Below, piece by piece: positions 37,759-46,186 of a DNA stretch of 64,000 bases. The translations under genes and the position numbers were made by a program. The DNA is taken from NCBI RefSeq assembly GCF_002307495.1, contig NZ_NTMR01000002.1, positions 372,001 through 436,000 of the forward strand, given 5' to 3'. The DNA comes from Pseudomonas abyssi (GTDB lineage Bacteria; Pseudomonadota; Gammaproteobacteria; Pseudomonadales; Pseudomonadaceae). Under the pieces are notes generated by a model. It ran no database searches. It was given only the letters and a program-made list of their open reading frames with translations, and had not been told where the DNA came from. How positions within the stretch are numbered: position 1 is the first letter of the stretch; every line of letters begins with the position of its first letter.

Positions 37759-38742
37759 ATGAGCACTGACTTCAGCTTTTCTATCAAGACCCTGCGTTTC
37801 GACGAACACTACCAGCCGTCTGAGAGCACCCGCATCACCACCAACTTTGCCAACCTGGCCCGGGGCGCTGACCGTGAGAACAACCTGCGCAATGCCCTGG
37901 CCATGATCAACAACCGGTTTAACGACCTGGCCAAATGGGATAACCCCAACGCCGACCGTTACGCGGTGGAACTGGACATCATCTCGGTCGAGCTGCACGT
38001 GGACGCTGCCGGCAAGGGCGATACCTTCCCGGCCATCGAGATTCTCAAGACAAACATCCTCGACAAGAAGACCGGCAACCGCATCGAAGGCATTGTCGGC
38101 AACAACTTCTCGTCCTACGTGCGCGACTATGATTTCAGCGTACTGCTGCTCGATCACAACAAAGGCAAACCCTCGTTCAGTATCCCCAAGAACTTTGGCG
38201 ACCTGCACGGCAAGCTGTTCCAGTACTTCATCAACTCGGAGACCTACAAGCAGCATTTCAGCAAGCTGCCGGTCATCTGCCTGAGTGTGTCCGACAACAA
38301 GGTGTATCGGCGCACCGAGAATCAGCATCCGATCCTCGGCTTTGAGTACACGCCCAACGAGTCGTCACTGACCGAGCAGTACTTCAAGAAAATGGGCCTG
38401 CAGGTACGTTACTTCATGCCGCCGAACAGCGCAGCGCCGCTGGCGTTCTACTTCTTTGGCGACCTGCTGAACGACTACACCAACCTGGAGCTGATCAGCA
38501 CCATCAGCACCATGGAGTCGTTCCAGCGCATCTACCGTCCGGAAATCTACAACGCCAACGCGGCCGCCGGCGCCTGCTACCAACCGGACCTGAAGAACCG
38601 CGACCATTCGCTGACCCAGATCGTGTATGACCGCAAGGAGCGCAGCCAGCTCGCCATCGAGCAGGGCAAGTTCACCGAAGAGCACTTCATCAAGCCTTAT
38701 CAGACCGTGCTCGAGCAGTGGTCTGCCAGCTACACCCTTTAA
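37759..38742 (+). CDS. mesX: MesX (DUF1852), partner of methionine synthase MesD
   Basis: 327 residues, soluble, beginning MSTDFSFSIKTLRFDEHYQPSESTRITTNFANLARG, the DUF1852 start. DUF1852 genes accompany the core-type methionine synthase MesD. Work by Price and colleagues on folate-independent methionine synthases showed that MesD needs MesX and oxygen, with an unidentified methyl donor. The gap to mesD is only 27 bp. The chemistry performed by MesX is not established; supplying the methyl group is inference. Confidence 0.85.
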   Translation: MSTDFSFSIKTLRFDEHYQPSESTRITTNFANLARGADRENNLRNALAMINNRFNDLAKWDNPNADRYAVELDIISVELHVDAAGKGDTFPAIEILKTNILDKKTGNRIEGIVGNNFSSYVRDYDFSVLLLDHNKGKPSFSIPKNFGDLHGKLFQYFINSETYKQHFSKLPVICLSVSDNKVYRRTENQHPILGFEYTPNESSLTEQYFKKMGLQVRYFMPPNSAAPLAFYFFGDLLNDYTNLELISTISTMESFQRIYRPEIYNANAAAGACYQPDLKNRDHSLTQIVYDRKERSQLAIEQGKFTEEHFIKPYQTVLEQWSASYTL

Positions 38743-38769
38743 ACTACCGGACAGACGGCCGCATTGATT

Positions 38770-39792
38770 ATGAAAAAATTGCTACCCACTTCGACCGCAG
38801 GCAGCCTGCCCAAACCCTCCTGGCTGGCCGAACCGGAAAAACTGTGGTCGCCCTGGAAGCTGCAGGGTCAGGAGCTGGTTGACGGCAAGCAGGATGCATT
38901 GCGCGTATCTCTGCAGGAGCAGCTGCACGCCGGCATTGATATCGTCAGTGACGGTGAACAGACCCGGCAGCACTTTGTCACCACCTTTATCGAGCACCTG
39001 GACGGCGTTGATTTCGAACAACGCGAGACCGTCAGAATCCGTGACCGCTACGACGCCAGCGTCCCCTCGGTCGTGGGCGCAGTCAGCCGTCCCAAATCCG
39101 TGTTTGTTGACGATGCGCGTTTCCTGCGCCAGCAAACCAGCCAGCCGATCAAGTGGGCCCTGCCCGGCCCCATGACCATGATCGACACCCTGTACGACGG
39201 CCACTACAGAAGCCGCGAAAAGCTTGCCTGGGAATTTGCCAAGATCCTCAACCAAGAAGCCCGCGAGCTGGAAGCCGCCGGCGTCGACATCATCCAGTTT
39301 GATGAGCCCGCCTTTAACGTGTTCTTTGACGAGGTCAACGACTGGGGTGTGGCGACGCTGGAGCGCGCCATCGAAGGTCTTAAGTGTGAAACCGCGGTGC
39401 ACATCTGCTACGGCTATGGCATCCAGGCCAACACCGACTGGAAAAAGACCCTGGGTTCGGAGTGGCGTCAGTACGAAGAAGCGTTTCCCAAGCTGCAGAA
39501 ATCCACCATCGACATGATTTCGCTGGAGTGCCACAACTCGCATGTGCCAATGGAATTGATCGAACTGGTACGCGGCAAGAAGGTCATGGTCGGCGCCATC
39601 GACGTCGCCAGCAACACCATCGAAACGCCCGAAGAGGTCGCCAGCACGCTGCGCAAGGCGCTGGAGTTTGTCGATGCCGACAAGCTCTACCCCTGTACCA
39701 ATTGCGGCATGGCGCCGCTGTCCCGCGAGGTAGCCCGGGGCAAGCTGCAGGCCCTCAGTGCCGGTGCAGCCATCGTTCGCGGCGAGCTCTAA
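38770..39792 (+). CDS. mesD: MesD-type core methionine synthase (MetE C-terminal-like)
   Basis: 340 residues from the ATG at 38770; an in-frame TTG two codons earlier is a possible start. It contains only the catalytic barrel of MetE. Predicted zinc ligands are all present: His211 and Cys213 (VHICYGYG), Glu253 (SLECHNSHV) and Cys312 (CTNCGMAPLSR). The N-terminal folate-binding half of MetE is missing, so the methyl donor is not expected to be methyl-tetrahydrofolate in the usual way. It methylates homocysteine to methionine. Operon with mesX and a flavin reductase. Confidence 0.87.
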   Translation: MKKLLPTSTAGSLPKPSWLAEPEKLWSPWKLQGQELVDGKQDALRVSLQEQLHAGIDIVSDGEQTRQHFVTTFIEHLDGVDFEQRETVRIRDRYDASVPSVVGAVSRPKSVFVDDARFLRQQTSQPIKWALPGPMTMIDTLYDGHYRSREKLAWEFAKILNQEARELEAAGVDIIQFDEPAFNVFFDEVNDWGVATLERAIEGLKCETAVHICYGYGIQANTDWKKTLGSEWRQYEEAFPKLQKSTIDMISLECHNSHVPMELIELVRGKKVMVGAIDVASNTIETPEEVASTLRKALEFVDADKLYPCTNCGMAPLSREVARGKLQALSAGAAIVRGEL

Positions 39793-39802
39793 TCGTGGCT
39801 CG

Positions 39803-39829
39803 GGAAGGGCCTGCCCGGCCGGCCCTTCC
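39803..39829 (+). terminator. GC-rich hairpin between mesD and the flavin reductase
   Basis: GGAAGGGCC / GGCCCTTCC is a perfect 9-bp stem with a 9-base loop, starting 11 bases after the mesD stop. There is no T-run, so it may attenuate or protect the upstream mRNA rather than terminate fully. Confidence 0.45.
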
Positions 39830-39883
39830 TGCCAGCACGGCCGCCGGGCATTGCGCACACCACACCCGAATTCAGGATTGACC

Positions 39884-40393
39884 ATGTCAGGTTTCACCAC
39901 GGCTATCGAGCCACTGCGCTTTCGCGAAGCGCTCGGACACTACGCCTCCGGCATCACCATCATTACCGCGCAGGACGGAGACGAACCCATCGGCTTTACC
40001 TGCCAATCCTTCTACAGCGTATCGATGAACCCGCCGCTGGTCTCCTTCAGCGTCAAGGCCGACGCTTACAGCTACCCCAAGATTCGCCGTGCAGGCCGCT
40101 TCGCTGTCAACATCCTGGCGGGCGAGCAGGCCGACATCTCCAATACCTTCGCCCGGCAGGGCGCGGACAAGTGGCGTGCGGTCGACTGGGAGCACTCGCC
40201 GCTAGGCAGCCCGCTCATCAAAGGCAGCCTGCACTGGCTGGATTGCGAGATTCATGCAGAACACCCCGCAGGAGATCATCTGATCGTCATTGGCGAGGTC
40301 AAAGCACTGAACCTGCAGCAAGCGCCAGCCAGCGCGCCACTGCTGTACTTTAAAGGCCAATACCGCGGCCTGGCCGAGCACAGCGTCGCCTGA
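39884..40393 (+). CDS. Flavin reductase family protein
   Basis: 169 residues from ATG 39884 (MSGFTTAIEPLRFREALGHYASGITIITAQ). The flavin reductase/FMN-binding split-barrel pattern is clear: GFTCQSFYSVSMNPPLVSFSVKADAYSYPKIRRAGRFAVNIL. It uses NAD(P)H to reduce free flavin. Following mesX-mesD by 91 bp, it could supply reduced flavin to the oxygen-dependent MesX reaction; that is inference. Similar genes accompany mesX in other aerobic bacteria, as I recall. Confidence 0.85.
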   Translation: MSGFTTAIEPLRFREALGHYASGITIITAQDGDEPIGFTCQSFYSVSMNPPLVSFSVKADAYSYPKIRRAGRFAVNILAGEQADISNTFARQGADKWRAVDWEHSPLGSPLIKGSLHWLDCEIHAEHPAGDHLIVIGEVKALNLQQAPASAPLLYFKGQYRGLAEHSVA

Positions 40394-40467
40394 ACCCACG
40401 CGGGCAGTTTGCAGCGCCGTCCTGGGCCGGAGATAATTCCGCGCACCGACCCTTAGCGGAGCGCTAC

Positions 40468-40512
40468 ATGCAGCTGCCCCCGTCCACTACCCACTCAAGG
40501 CCCATCGCGTAA
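40468..40512 (+). other. 14-codon leader ORF overlapping the next gene
   Basis: ATG at 40468 preceded by a purine-rich AGCGGAG; it encodes a 14-residue peptide and stops at a TAA that overlaps the next ATG (TAATG). It may be a coupling leader or a remnant of a longer upstream gene. Confidence 0.25.
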
Positions 40513-40805
40513 TGGGCCTGCTGGCTACGGCGTTGCTGGTCGCCGGCGTACTGACCCTGCGTCTGACCTGGGGCAAGGCGCTGCGCGCCCGCGCCCTGTC
40601 GCTGGCTATCGCCTGGGGCTTGATCATGCTTGGCCACGTGACCTTTGCCAGGACCTTCGGAGCCGAAGTGGGGATTCCCGCAGCGCAGCTGGCCTGCATG
40701 CTGCTGGGATTGCTACTGGTCGTGGCCAACCTGCAACGCTCACCCCGACGGCTGCCACGCCAACGCACGGCCGTAGCCGACCCACCCGCCACCCGCGGCC
40801 GGTGA
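40512..40805 (+). CDS. Small membrane protein of the PepSY operon
   Basis: 97 residues with three hydrophobic segments (about 2-18, 27-48, 52-74) and a basic tail. Motif-like stretch ARTFGAEVGIPAAQ. No family is firmly recognised. Short membrane proteins (DUF3649, DUF3325 types) typically precede PepSY transmembrane proteins in iron-responsive operons, and this fits that place. The start overlaps a leader ORF stop. Confidence 0.55.
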   Translation: MGLLATALLVAGVLTLRLTWGKALRARALSLAIAWGLIMLGHVTFARTFGAEVGIPAAQLACMLLGLLLVVANLQRSPRRLPRQRTAVADPPATRGR

Positions 40806-40814
40806 CACAAATCC

Positions 40815-41066
40815 ATGCGGTTGCTGCTCGCCGGCCCGCTGGCCGCGCTGGCTGCCCTGTCCGTTTGCATGCTGCTAGCCCGGCTGTTGCCGCCGCCAGC
40901 CATCAACAGCATTGTGATTGCCGGGCTCAGCGTTCCCCTCCTCTGGGCGACGGCGGTGTTATGAGCCGTCAGCACGCAACGTCTGCGCTGGCCCGCCACG
41001 GGGCTGCTGCTGTGCTGCGGGCTGTCGGCGACGCTGTTGCTGCTCAGGAGCGGCACCAGCCCATGA
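40815..41066 (+). pseudogene. Small membrane protein gene split by in-frame TGA
   Basis: From ATG 40815 the frame runs 49 codons (MRLLLAGPLAALAALSVCML ... LLWATAVL) to a TGA at 40962-40964. It then continues open in the same frame for 33 codons, giving a further hydrophobic segment (WPATGLLLCCGLSATLLLL), and ends in a TGA at 41064 that overlaps the PepSY ATG (ATGA). The coupling at the 3' end and the continuous membrane pattern indicate one original gene of about 83 codons. A true nonsense mutation, a sequence error or read-through are all possible. Confidence 0.5.
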
Positions 41067-42571
41067 AGAACCTGCTCTCCCCGCGCCTGGTCAGCAGCAT
41101 GCTGGCGGCCCACTCGCTGGTCGGCTTGCTGCTGGCCGCGCTGATTTACCTGCTGTGTCTGTCTGGCACCCTGCTGGTCATCGGCCAGGAAATTGAGCGC
41201 TGGGAAAATCCGCAGGCGCCACGGCTTGAGCAGGCCTCTGCCGACGCCATGATCCGCGCCTTGCAGGCAGGCATCACCCAGGCGCAAGAGGCCGGCACTC
41301 ACGACTACGTGGTGGTCACCACACCGGCAGACGGCAGTCCGAATCTATCGCTGCGCTGGGTCGACTACCAGGCCGGCAGCGAGCAGCTGCTGCAGGTCAG
41401 CCCAACGGGCGAAGTGCTCGGTCCGCGCCACACGGGTTTCAGCCATTTTCTCGAGCATCTGCACTTCTATCTGCACCTGCCAGCCACGCCGGGCCTGACG
41501 CTGGTTGGGCTGATCGGCGTGTTAATGCTCATGGTGATCCTCTCAGGCGTGCTGGCGCATCCGCGCATCTTCCGCGATGCCTTCCGCTTTCGCCGTGGAG
41601 GTAATCCGCGCCTGGAGCAGGCTGACCTGCACAACCGGCTGAGTGTCTGGGCGTTGCCCTTCCATCTGACGGTGACCCTTACCGGCGCAATTCTCGGCCT
41701 CACCACGCTGGTTCTGGGCGCGCTGTCCTACGCCGCCTTCGACGGCGATACCCAGCGCGCACGAGCGGTTTTCGTCGGGCCGCAGGTCGCCCACAACGAG
41801 GCAGCTGCGCCGTTGCCTGCGCTGCAGCCCATTTTGCAGGACATCCAGCAGCGCTACCCGGACGCCCAGGTAGCGCGCCTGGCGATACGCGAATTTGGTA
41901 CGGCCGGGCAAAGCGTACAAATCGACATCGCGCACCCCGCAGAGCTGGCACTGACTGACCGCCACATCTACAACGGCGCAGGCGAGCATCTGAGCAGTCG
42001 CAATGCCTTCGACGGCCCCTTTGGTGCGCAAGCCATCGCTGCCCTGGCACCGCTGCACTTTGGTCGTTTTGGCCAACCCTGGCTCGCGCCCCTGGTCAAG
42101 CTCAGCTATCTGCTGCTGGGCGCCGCGCTCTGTCTGATCACCACCAGCGGTGTGCGAATCTGGCTGCTGCGCCGCAGCGACAGTGGGCGCGCGGCACCCG
42201 GCTGGCAGCGCCAGTGGGATGCGGTGCTGTGGGGGCAGCCGCTGATCTACGCCCTGCTCGCGATACTGACGCTGCTGCGGCCTGAGGCGCCAACCTTGCC
42301 CGCCTGGCTGCTGTTGACCGCGAGCAGCTTGCTGATCGCGGCCGTCCCCGTCAGAGCGGACACCAGCAATCGACTGTGGCGCGTTGCGCTTAGTAGCAGT
42401 CTGCCTGTGCTGGTAGCCACGCACCTGGCAGTGCACGGCTGGCCGAAGGACCCCATAGCGCTGCTGATCAACGCCGCCCTTATGCTCTGCGCCATGCTGC
42501 TAGTGCTGCGCCTGAGGCGCAGCGCCGCCCCGAGCACGCGTTCCTCCAGCCCCCGCCGCCAGCACCCGTAA
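41063..42571 (+). CDS. PepSY-associated transmembrane protein
   Basis: 502 residues from the ATG at 41063 (MKNLLSPRLVSSMLAAHSLVGLLLAALIYLLCLSGTLLV). A long open frame upstream is a shadow. The usual layout is present: N-terminal helix, periplasmic PepSY region, HFLEHLHFYLHLP with conserved His residues, a second helix, HNRLSVWALPFHLTVTLTGAILG, and four or more C-terminal helices. Members are inner-membrane proteins with His residues that may bind haem, proposed to reduce ferric-siderophore iron. It is the last chromosomal gene before the prophage. Confidence 0.83.
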   Translation: MKNLLSPRLVSSMLAAHSLVGLLLAALIYLLCLSGTLLVIGQEIERWENPQAPRLEQASADAMIRALQAGITQAQEAGTHDYVVVTTPADGSPNLSLRWVDYQAGSEQLLQVSPTGEVLGPRHTGFSHFLEHLHFYLHLPATPGLTLVGLIGVLMLMVILSGVLAHPRIFRDAFRFRRGGNPRLEQADLHNRLSVWALPFHLTVTLTGAILGLTTLVLGALSYAAFDGDTQRARAVFVGPQVAHNEAAAPLPALQPILQDIQQRYPDAQVARLAIREFGTAGQSVQIDIAHPAELALTDRHIYNGAGEHLSSRNAFDGPFGAQAIAALAPLHFGRFGQPWLAPLVKLSYLLLGAALCLITTSGVRIWLLRRSDSGRAAPGWQRQWDAVLWGQPLIYALLAILTLLRPEAPTLPAWLLLTASSLLIAAVPVRADTSNRLWRVALSSSLPVLVATHLAVHGWPKDPIALLINAALMLCAMLLVLRLRRSAAPSTRSSSPRRQHP

Positions 42572-42608
42572 CCACGACGCATCCGCGCCAGACATCAGGT
42601 GTAGCGCC

Positions 42609-42641
42609 GCGCGATGTTTGAGTTAGTGAAGCGCGATATTT
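42609..42641. repeat. Two copies of GCGCGATRTTT near the proposed prophage end
   Basis: GCGCGATGTTT at 42609-42619 and GCGCGATATTT at 42631-42641, 22 bp start to start, both within 45 bp of the proposed TG end. Mu-like elements have repeated transposase-binding sites at this place; the function is inferred from position. Confidence 0.45.
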
Positions 42642-42678
42642 TGACGGATTGCTCTCTTGCGCTCTGCGCAAAGAAATT

Positions 42679-43488
42679 TCAACTTGGCGGGTTGAGCTTA
42701 GGGTCAGGATGCCCAGGTATATATACTTCATAGGTGCTACCTGACAGCTGGGCCCGATAGAGTGGGATTTCCTTGTCGGTATCCTGTTCCGCTTTGGTGA
42801 CCGCCAGTTTGAGTTTCTCGAACATCTCATCGCTCATTCTCGCGCCGGCGGTCACAGAGTTCAGGAACAGCTGTCGAGAATAAGGGTGAATACCAGGACC
42901 GCGCCTTACATCCAGAGTGCGCTCCTCCTCTTCATACTCCCAGTCGCGACTCTTGGTCAGGAACACATCTTCAAAGTCGGGCTTCACCGCACCCCACTCC
43001 AGCCTGGGTCTCTCGTCCGCATACCTGACCGGAAGAGGCATAAACTCGGTTAGATCCAGATACGGTGCATCCATACTGATACTGAACTCCACCAAAAAGC
43101 CTGTATGGTTCTTTGCGTAGTGGGCCCACATTAGCTGGCTTGAAGGATTGCGGCTGAGGCAAAAGATACCCGCTTGGGCCCCAAGCTGTTCTGTCCATGC
43201 GCCTGAATCGACGGCCCGCAATATGTTGGCAACCCACTTTCCTTTCTGTTGGATGCGCTTTGCTGGGCTCAAACCTTTGGAGTCACCAACTCTCTTTACC
43301 AAGTCCGGCCGCCGACTAAAAATATCGGTCATGCTTTCCCTGTCATAAGCAGGAGAACAGTCAAACGGATCATTAAAATCCGAGGGCCGCGAAAAGCTAA
43401 GCGTGCCCTCGGTGATGATCTTGAGATTGTCGTCAGTCATTTCCCTGTATTTATAGCGATACAGGACATCCGCATTGTCGTCTTCCAT
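42679..43488 (-). CDS. DUF2971 domain protein, prophage cargo gene
   Basis: 269 residues from the ATG at 43488 with GGAG well placed upstream; ATG 43500 is an alternative. It begins MEDDNADVLYRYKYREMTDDN and continues with the DUF2971 signature LSFSRPSDFNDPFDCSP, later MWAHYAKNHTGFLVEF and an acidic DWEYEEEERTLDVRR. Function of DUF2971 proteins is not established to my knowledge. It lies between the last tail gene and the prophage end, where transposable phages carry accessory genes, and looks lower in GC than its neighbours, suggesting separate acquisition. Same strand as the tail genes but with a 112-bp gap of its own. Confidence 0.72.
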   Translation of the reverse strand: MEDDNADVLYRYKYREMTDDNLKIITEGTLSFSRPSDFNDPFDCSPAYDRESMTDIFSRRPDLVKRVGDSKGLSPAKRIQQKGKWVANILRAVDSGAWTEQLGAQAGIFCLSRNPSSQLMWAHYAKNHTGFLVEFSISMDAPYLDLTEFMPLPVRYADERPRLEWGAVKPDFEDVFLTKSRDWEYEEEERTLDVRRGPGIHPYSRQLFLNSVTAGARMSDEMFEKLKLAVTKAEQDTDKEIPLYRAQLSGSTYEVYIPGHPDPKLNPPS

Positions 43489-43600
43489 CCATTTCTCCAT
43501 TCCGGTGCCATACGAGCGCCAGATTAGCCCAGTAGGCTTCGCGCTAACATACCTACTGAAGACGACTACGCCTGAACGGTCGCCCGTCTTCATTGCGTGC

Positions 43601-46186
43601 TCACAGCGTGTATGTCCTCTCCTCACCAGACGCCCAGCCAGTCTGATCTGTAACCACGTGGGCATCAGACCAGACCACACCATCGTCCGAGTACTGCAGT
43701 ACCCACGCCTTGGGCGTTCTAGTGGTCCATGCACCGCCGCCCAACACCTGAACCGAGTAGCTAGCCAACTCAACAGCGGCAGGCATTTCATAACTGAGCC
43801 AAATAGGCAGCGGGGTGCCGTTCTGCGATACAAACCGTGTCGACGTTTCGCCGTCGAATGCTGCGGCGGGCAGGTAAGGTGCGCCGGCCGTTGAACTTGC
43901 CGCCGCAGTGCCACCTACGGCCATGTTCGTGTCAGATGCGTCCAACAGCTTTAGCTCGGCTATGGCCACGTAATAATCTGCCGCCCCGTTGTTCTCTGTC
44001 ACATACAAGCGCCAGAACTGATGCGCGCCGACGCCTGCAGGCGGGGCAAGAGCGACGCGGTGGGTGTGGCGCTGGGGGCTTTCAAGGCCGTCTCGTACCG
44101 CCCACAGCTCAACATCGACCTCGACGCCCTGGTACTCGGTCGATAGCGTCAGCTCTGTGCCGGCAACGCCGGATGCAGAGTCCAGCACCGTTGCCGTGTC
44201 CGCCAGCAGCATTCGCGCGCTGTAGGTTGTTCCAGGCTCCGGCCCAACAGTGCCAAACGCGGTATCGATCAGTTGATCTGCCTGCATCAGCCGGTCTCTG
44301 TGCGCCCAGCTCAGCACCAGCTCGCTGCCGCTCTCGACTGGGTATGCCTCGCCGTTGATCAGGAACTGGCCCGGCGGATAAGGTCGTCCCTGGCGCGCCT
44401 GCAGGGTCTGTGTGAGCGTGCCGGCCAGCTCTGGGGCCAGGCGGCCGCTTGATGTGTTGGTCAGCAGCTGCGCCTGCATCGTCGTGCCCAGGGAATAGGC
44501 GGTTTCGTCGAGGCCGGTCCAGTCCTCATAGAACCAGATCCGGGTGCCGGCAGCATGGTCAGCGGGTACCGTGTCAACGCAGCCGCGCGCGATGGTGACT
44601 GCACCCGTCTCCGGGTCGATGGCGTCGATGCGCACAATCTCCTCGCCCAGCAGCGCAGCAGTACCGGTTACGACGTCGTCCAGGCGGGTGGCGCTGTTGA
44701 GGGTGATCTCAGTAGCCAGCTTGTTGATCGCCGCTGCGAGCACGCCGGAGGGGCACCAATCTGCGATGCCCTGGTTGATGAACTCCCCGCTGGCACCAAC
44801 GCGGGTGGTCAAGCTGTAGTTGAGAGACATCATCGACGGCGCGCTGGCCAGGCTGCCGAGGTAGGCGGCGGACACATCGATCAACTGCAGGTTGGCCGGG
44901 TCCACACGCTGAACCAGGTCGCGCCAGGTGGCCTCCATCAGTTGACTGATGACAACGGGTTGCGGCGTGCGATCGGGCGGCTGCCAACCTGCCGGCGGCA
45001 CGCCAACAAAGGAAGTGCTGGGCAGGCCGAACAGATCCTGCACCACGGTGACGGTAATACGGCCATTGGTGAGCAGCCCGTCCTCAATCTTGCCCACACG
45101 CACAACCACCTGCTCGATGCCACGGCGTAGTGAGCGGATGCGGATCGGGTCGCCCAGGTTCAGATCGCGGCCGCGACGGTCGAGTACGACCTTGAAGCGG
45201 CGCAGCCCCCCGGTTTCAATGCGCATGTCGCGCTCCAACAACCGGCCAGCAATCTCGGCTGTAGGCGCGCCCAGGTAGTCGACCGTTTTAGGGGCGCGCT
45301 TGCCACGCGCCGATATGGCGGCGTTGACGCCGCGTACGGTCTTCTTTTCACCATCTATCGCATCAATGTAATTGACCACCATCGCCGACGGCATGTCGTC
45401 GACCGATGGAGCTTCATTCTCCAGCTCTTCGAGCAGCCCGCTGTCCTCATCAAACAGTGGCAGCTCGGCAGGGTCGTAGTCATCCCGTAACAGGCGGATG
45501 CTGCACAGCCCGGTTGTGCGGTGGTTAAACACCTCGGCGCCAACGTGCGCCTCAATAACATCCGTGAACGCCTTGAAGGTATCGCCCCGGTGCCACTCGA
45601 TGCACAGCCCAAGCCCCTCGGCATAGCAGGTATCGGCAGCCGCTCGCCAGGCCGCATCGTCCATGATTGACCGGCTCCAACCTCGGAACAGCCGGCTAGT
45701 GCGGATCTGATACAGGATATGCACCGGGTTCATGGCCTTGATCTCGCCATCGGCCAGCCAGATGAACTGCTTTTCCGGGTACCAGGGCGCCTCCTGGCCC
45801 CACAGCCGGTTGCCGCCTCGGCGCAGCACCTCCCATGGCTTGGGGTACGGGTTGCCTGTCGTAATCAGGCCACTATAAAAAGCCGAGGTGAACCCTCTGA
45901 AGGCGGGCGCCACACCGCCCAGCATTGCGGCTAGCTTGGGCAGGACGCCCTGGGTTTCTTCGCCGAACATCACATCCATCCGGCCCTGCAGGCCGCCTTC
46001 ACCTTCATCGCCACCGAACAGCTCCGGCGCGTCGATAAAGATCTGGCCGTTATCGGTAATTGAGCCGCGCCACGCCTGCTTGTCGCTCGCGCGGATCTCT
46101 ACCAGTTCATCAAGCGGCAGTCCCAGCCCCATGTGAATGTCGAAGTAGTACCGGGTAACCCGCGGCTTGCTGCTACTGCTGCCCAT
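43601..46186 (-). CDS. Phage tail tip/fibre protein with discoidin-like C-terminus
   Basis: 861 residues from the ATG at 46186 with GGAGG upstream. It begins MGSSSSKPRVTRYYFDIHMGLGLPLDELVEIRASDKQAW, the start of tail tip proteins in B3/D3112-like phages. The middle contains baseplate-like domains; the last 150 residues (QFWRLYVTENNGAADYYVAIAELKLLD ... AAAFDGETSTRFVS ... WVLQYSDDGVVWSDA) look like an F5/8 type C sugar-binding domain. It probably sits at the distal tail end and contacts the host surface. Last structural gene of the late operon. Confidence 0.82.
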   Translation of the reverse strand: MGSSSSKPRVTRYYFDIHMGLGLPLDELVEIRASDKQAWRGSITDNGQIFIDAPELFGGDEGEGGLQGRMDVMFGEETQGVLPKLAAMLGGVAPAFRGFTSAFYSGLITTGNPYPKPWEVLRRGGNRLWGQEAPWYPEKQFIWLADGEIKAMNPVHILYQIRTSRLFRGWSRSIMDDAAWRAAADTCYAEGLGLCIEWHRGDTFKAFTDVIEAHVGAEVFNHRTTGLCSIRLLRDDYDPAELPLFDEDSGLLEELENEAPSVDDMPSAMVVNYIDAIDGEKKTVRGVNAAISARGKRAPKTVDYLGAPTAEIAGRLLERDMRIETGGLRRFKVVLDRRGRDLNLGDPIRIRSLRRGIEQVVVRVGKIEDGLLTNGRITVTVVQDLFGLPSTSFVGVPPAGWQPPDRTPQPVVISQLMEATWRDLVQRVDPANLQLIDVSAAYLGSLASAPSMMSLNYSLTTRVGASGEFINQGIADWCPSGVLAAAINKLATEITLNSATRLDDVVTGTAALLGEEIVRIDAIDPETGAVTIARGCVDTVPADHAAGTRIWFYEDWTGLDETAYSLGTTMQAQLLTNTSSGRLAPELAGTLTQTLQARQGRPYPPGQFLINGEAYPVESGSELVLSWAHRDRLMQADQLIDTAFGTVGPEPGTTYSARMLLADTATVLDSASGVAGTELTLSTEYQGVEVDVELWAVRDGLESPQRHTHRVALAPPAGVGAHQFWRLYVTENNGAADYYVAIAELKLLDASDTNMAVGGTAAASSTAGAPYLPAAAFDGETSTRFVSQNGTPLPIWLSYEMPAAVELASYSVQVLGGGAWTTRTPKAWVLQYSDDGVVWSDAHVVTDQTGWASGEERTYTL

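Noticed and set aside
40802-41062. Upstream extension of the PepSY protein by 87 codons
   Set aside because: It is out of frame with the small membrane gene that precedes PepSY and looks like random Ala/Arg-rich sequence; the ATG at 41063 begins the typical N-terminal helix.
43489-43914. Extended DUF2971 frame running into the tail tip gene
   Set aside because: The extension is Arg/Cys-rich shadow sequence antiparallel in character to the known tail frame; a good GGAG-ATG pair exists at 43488.
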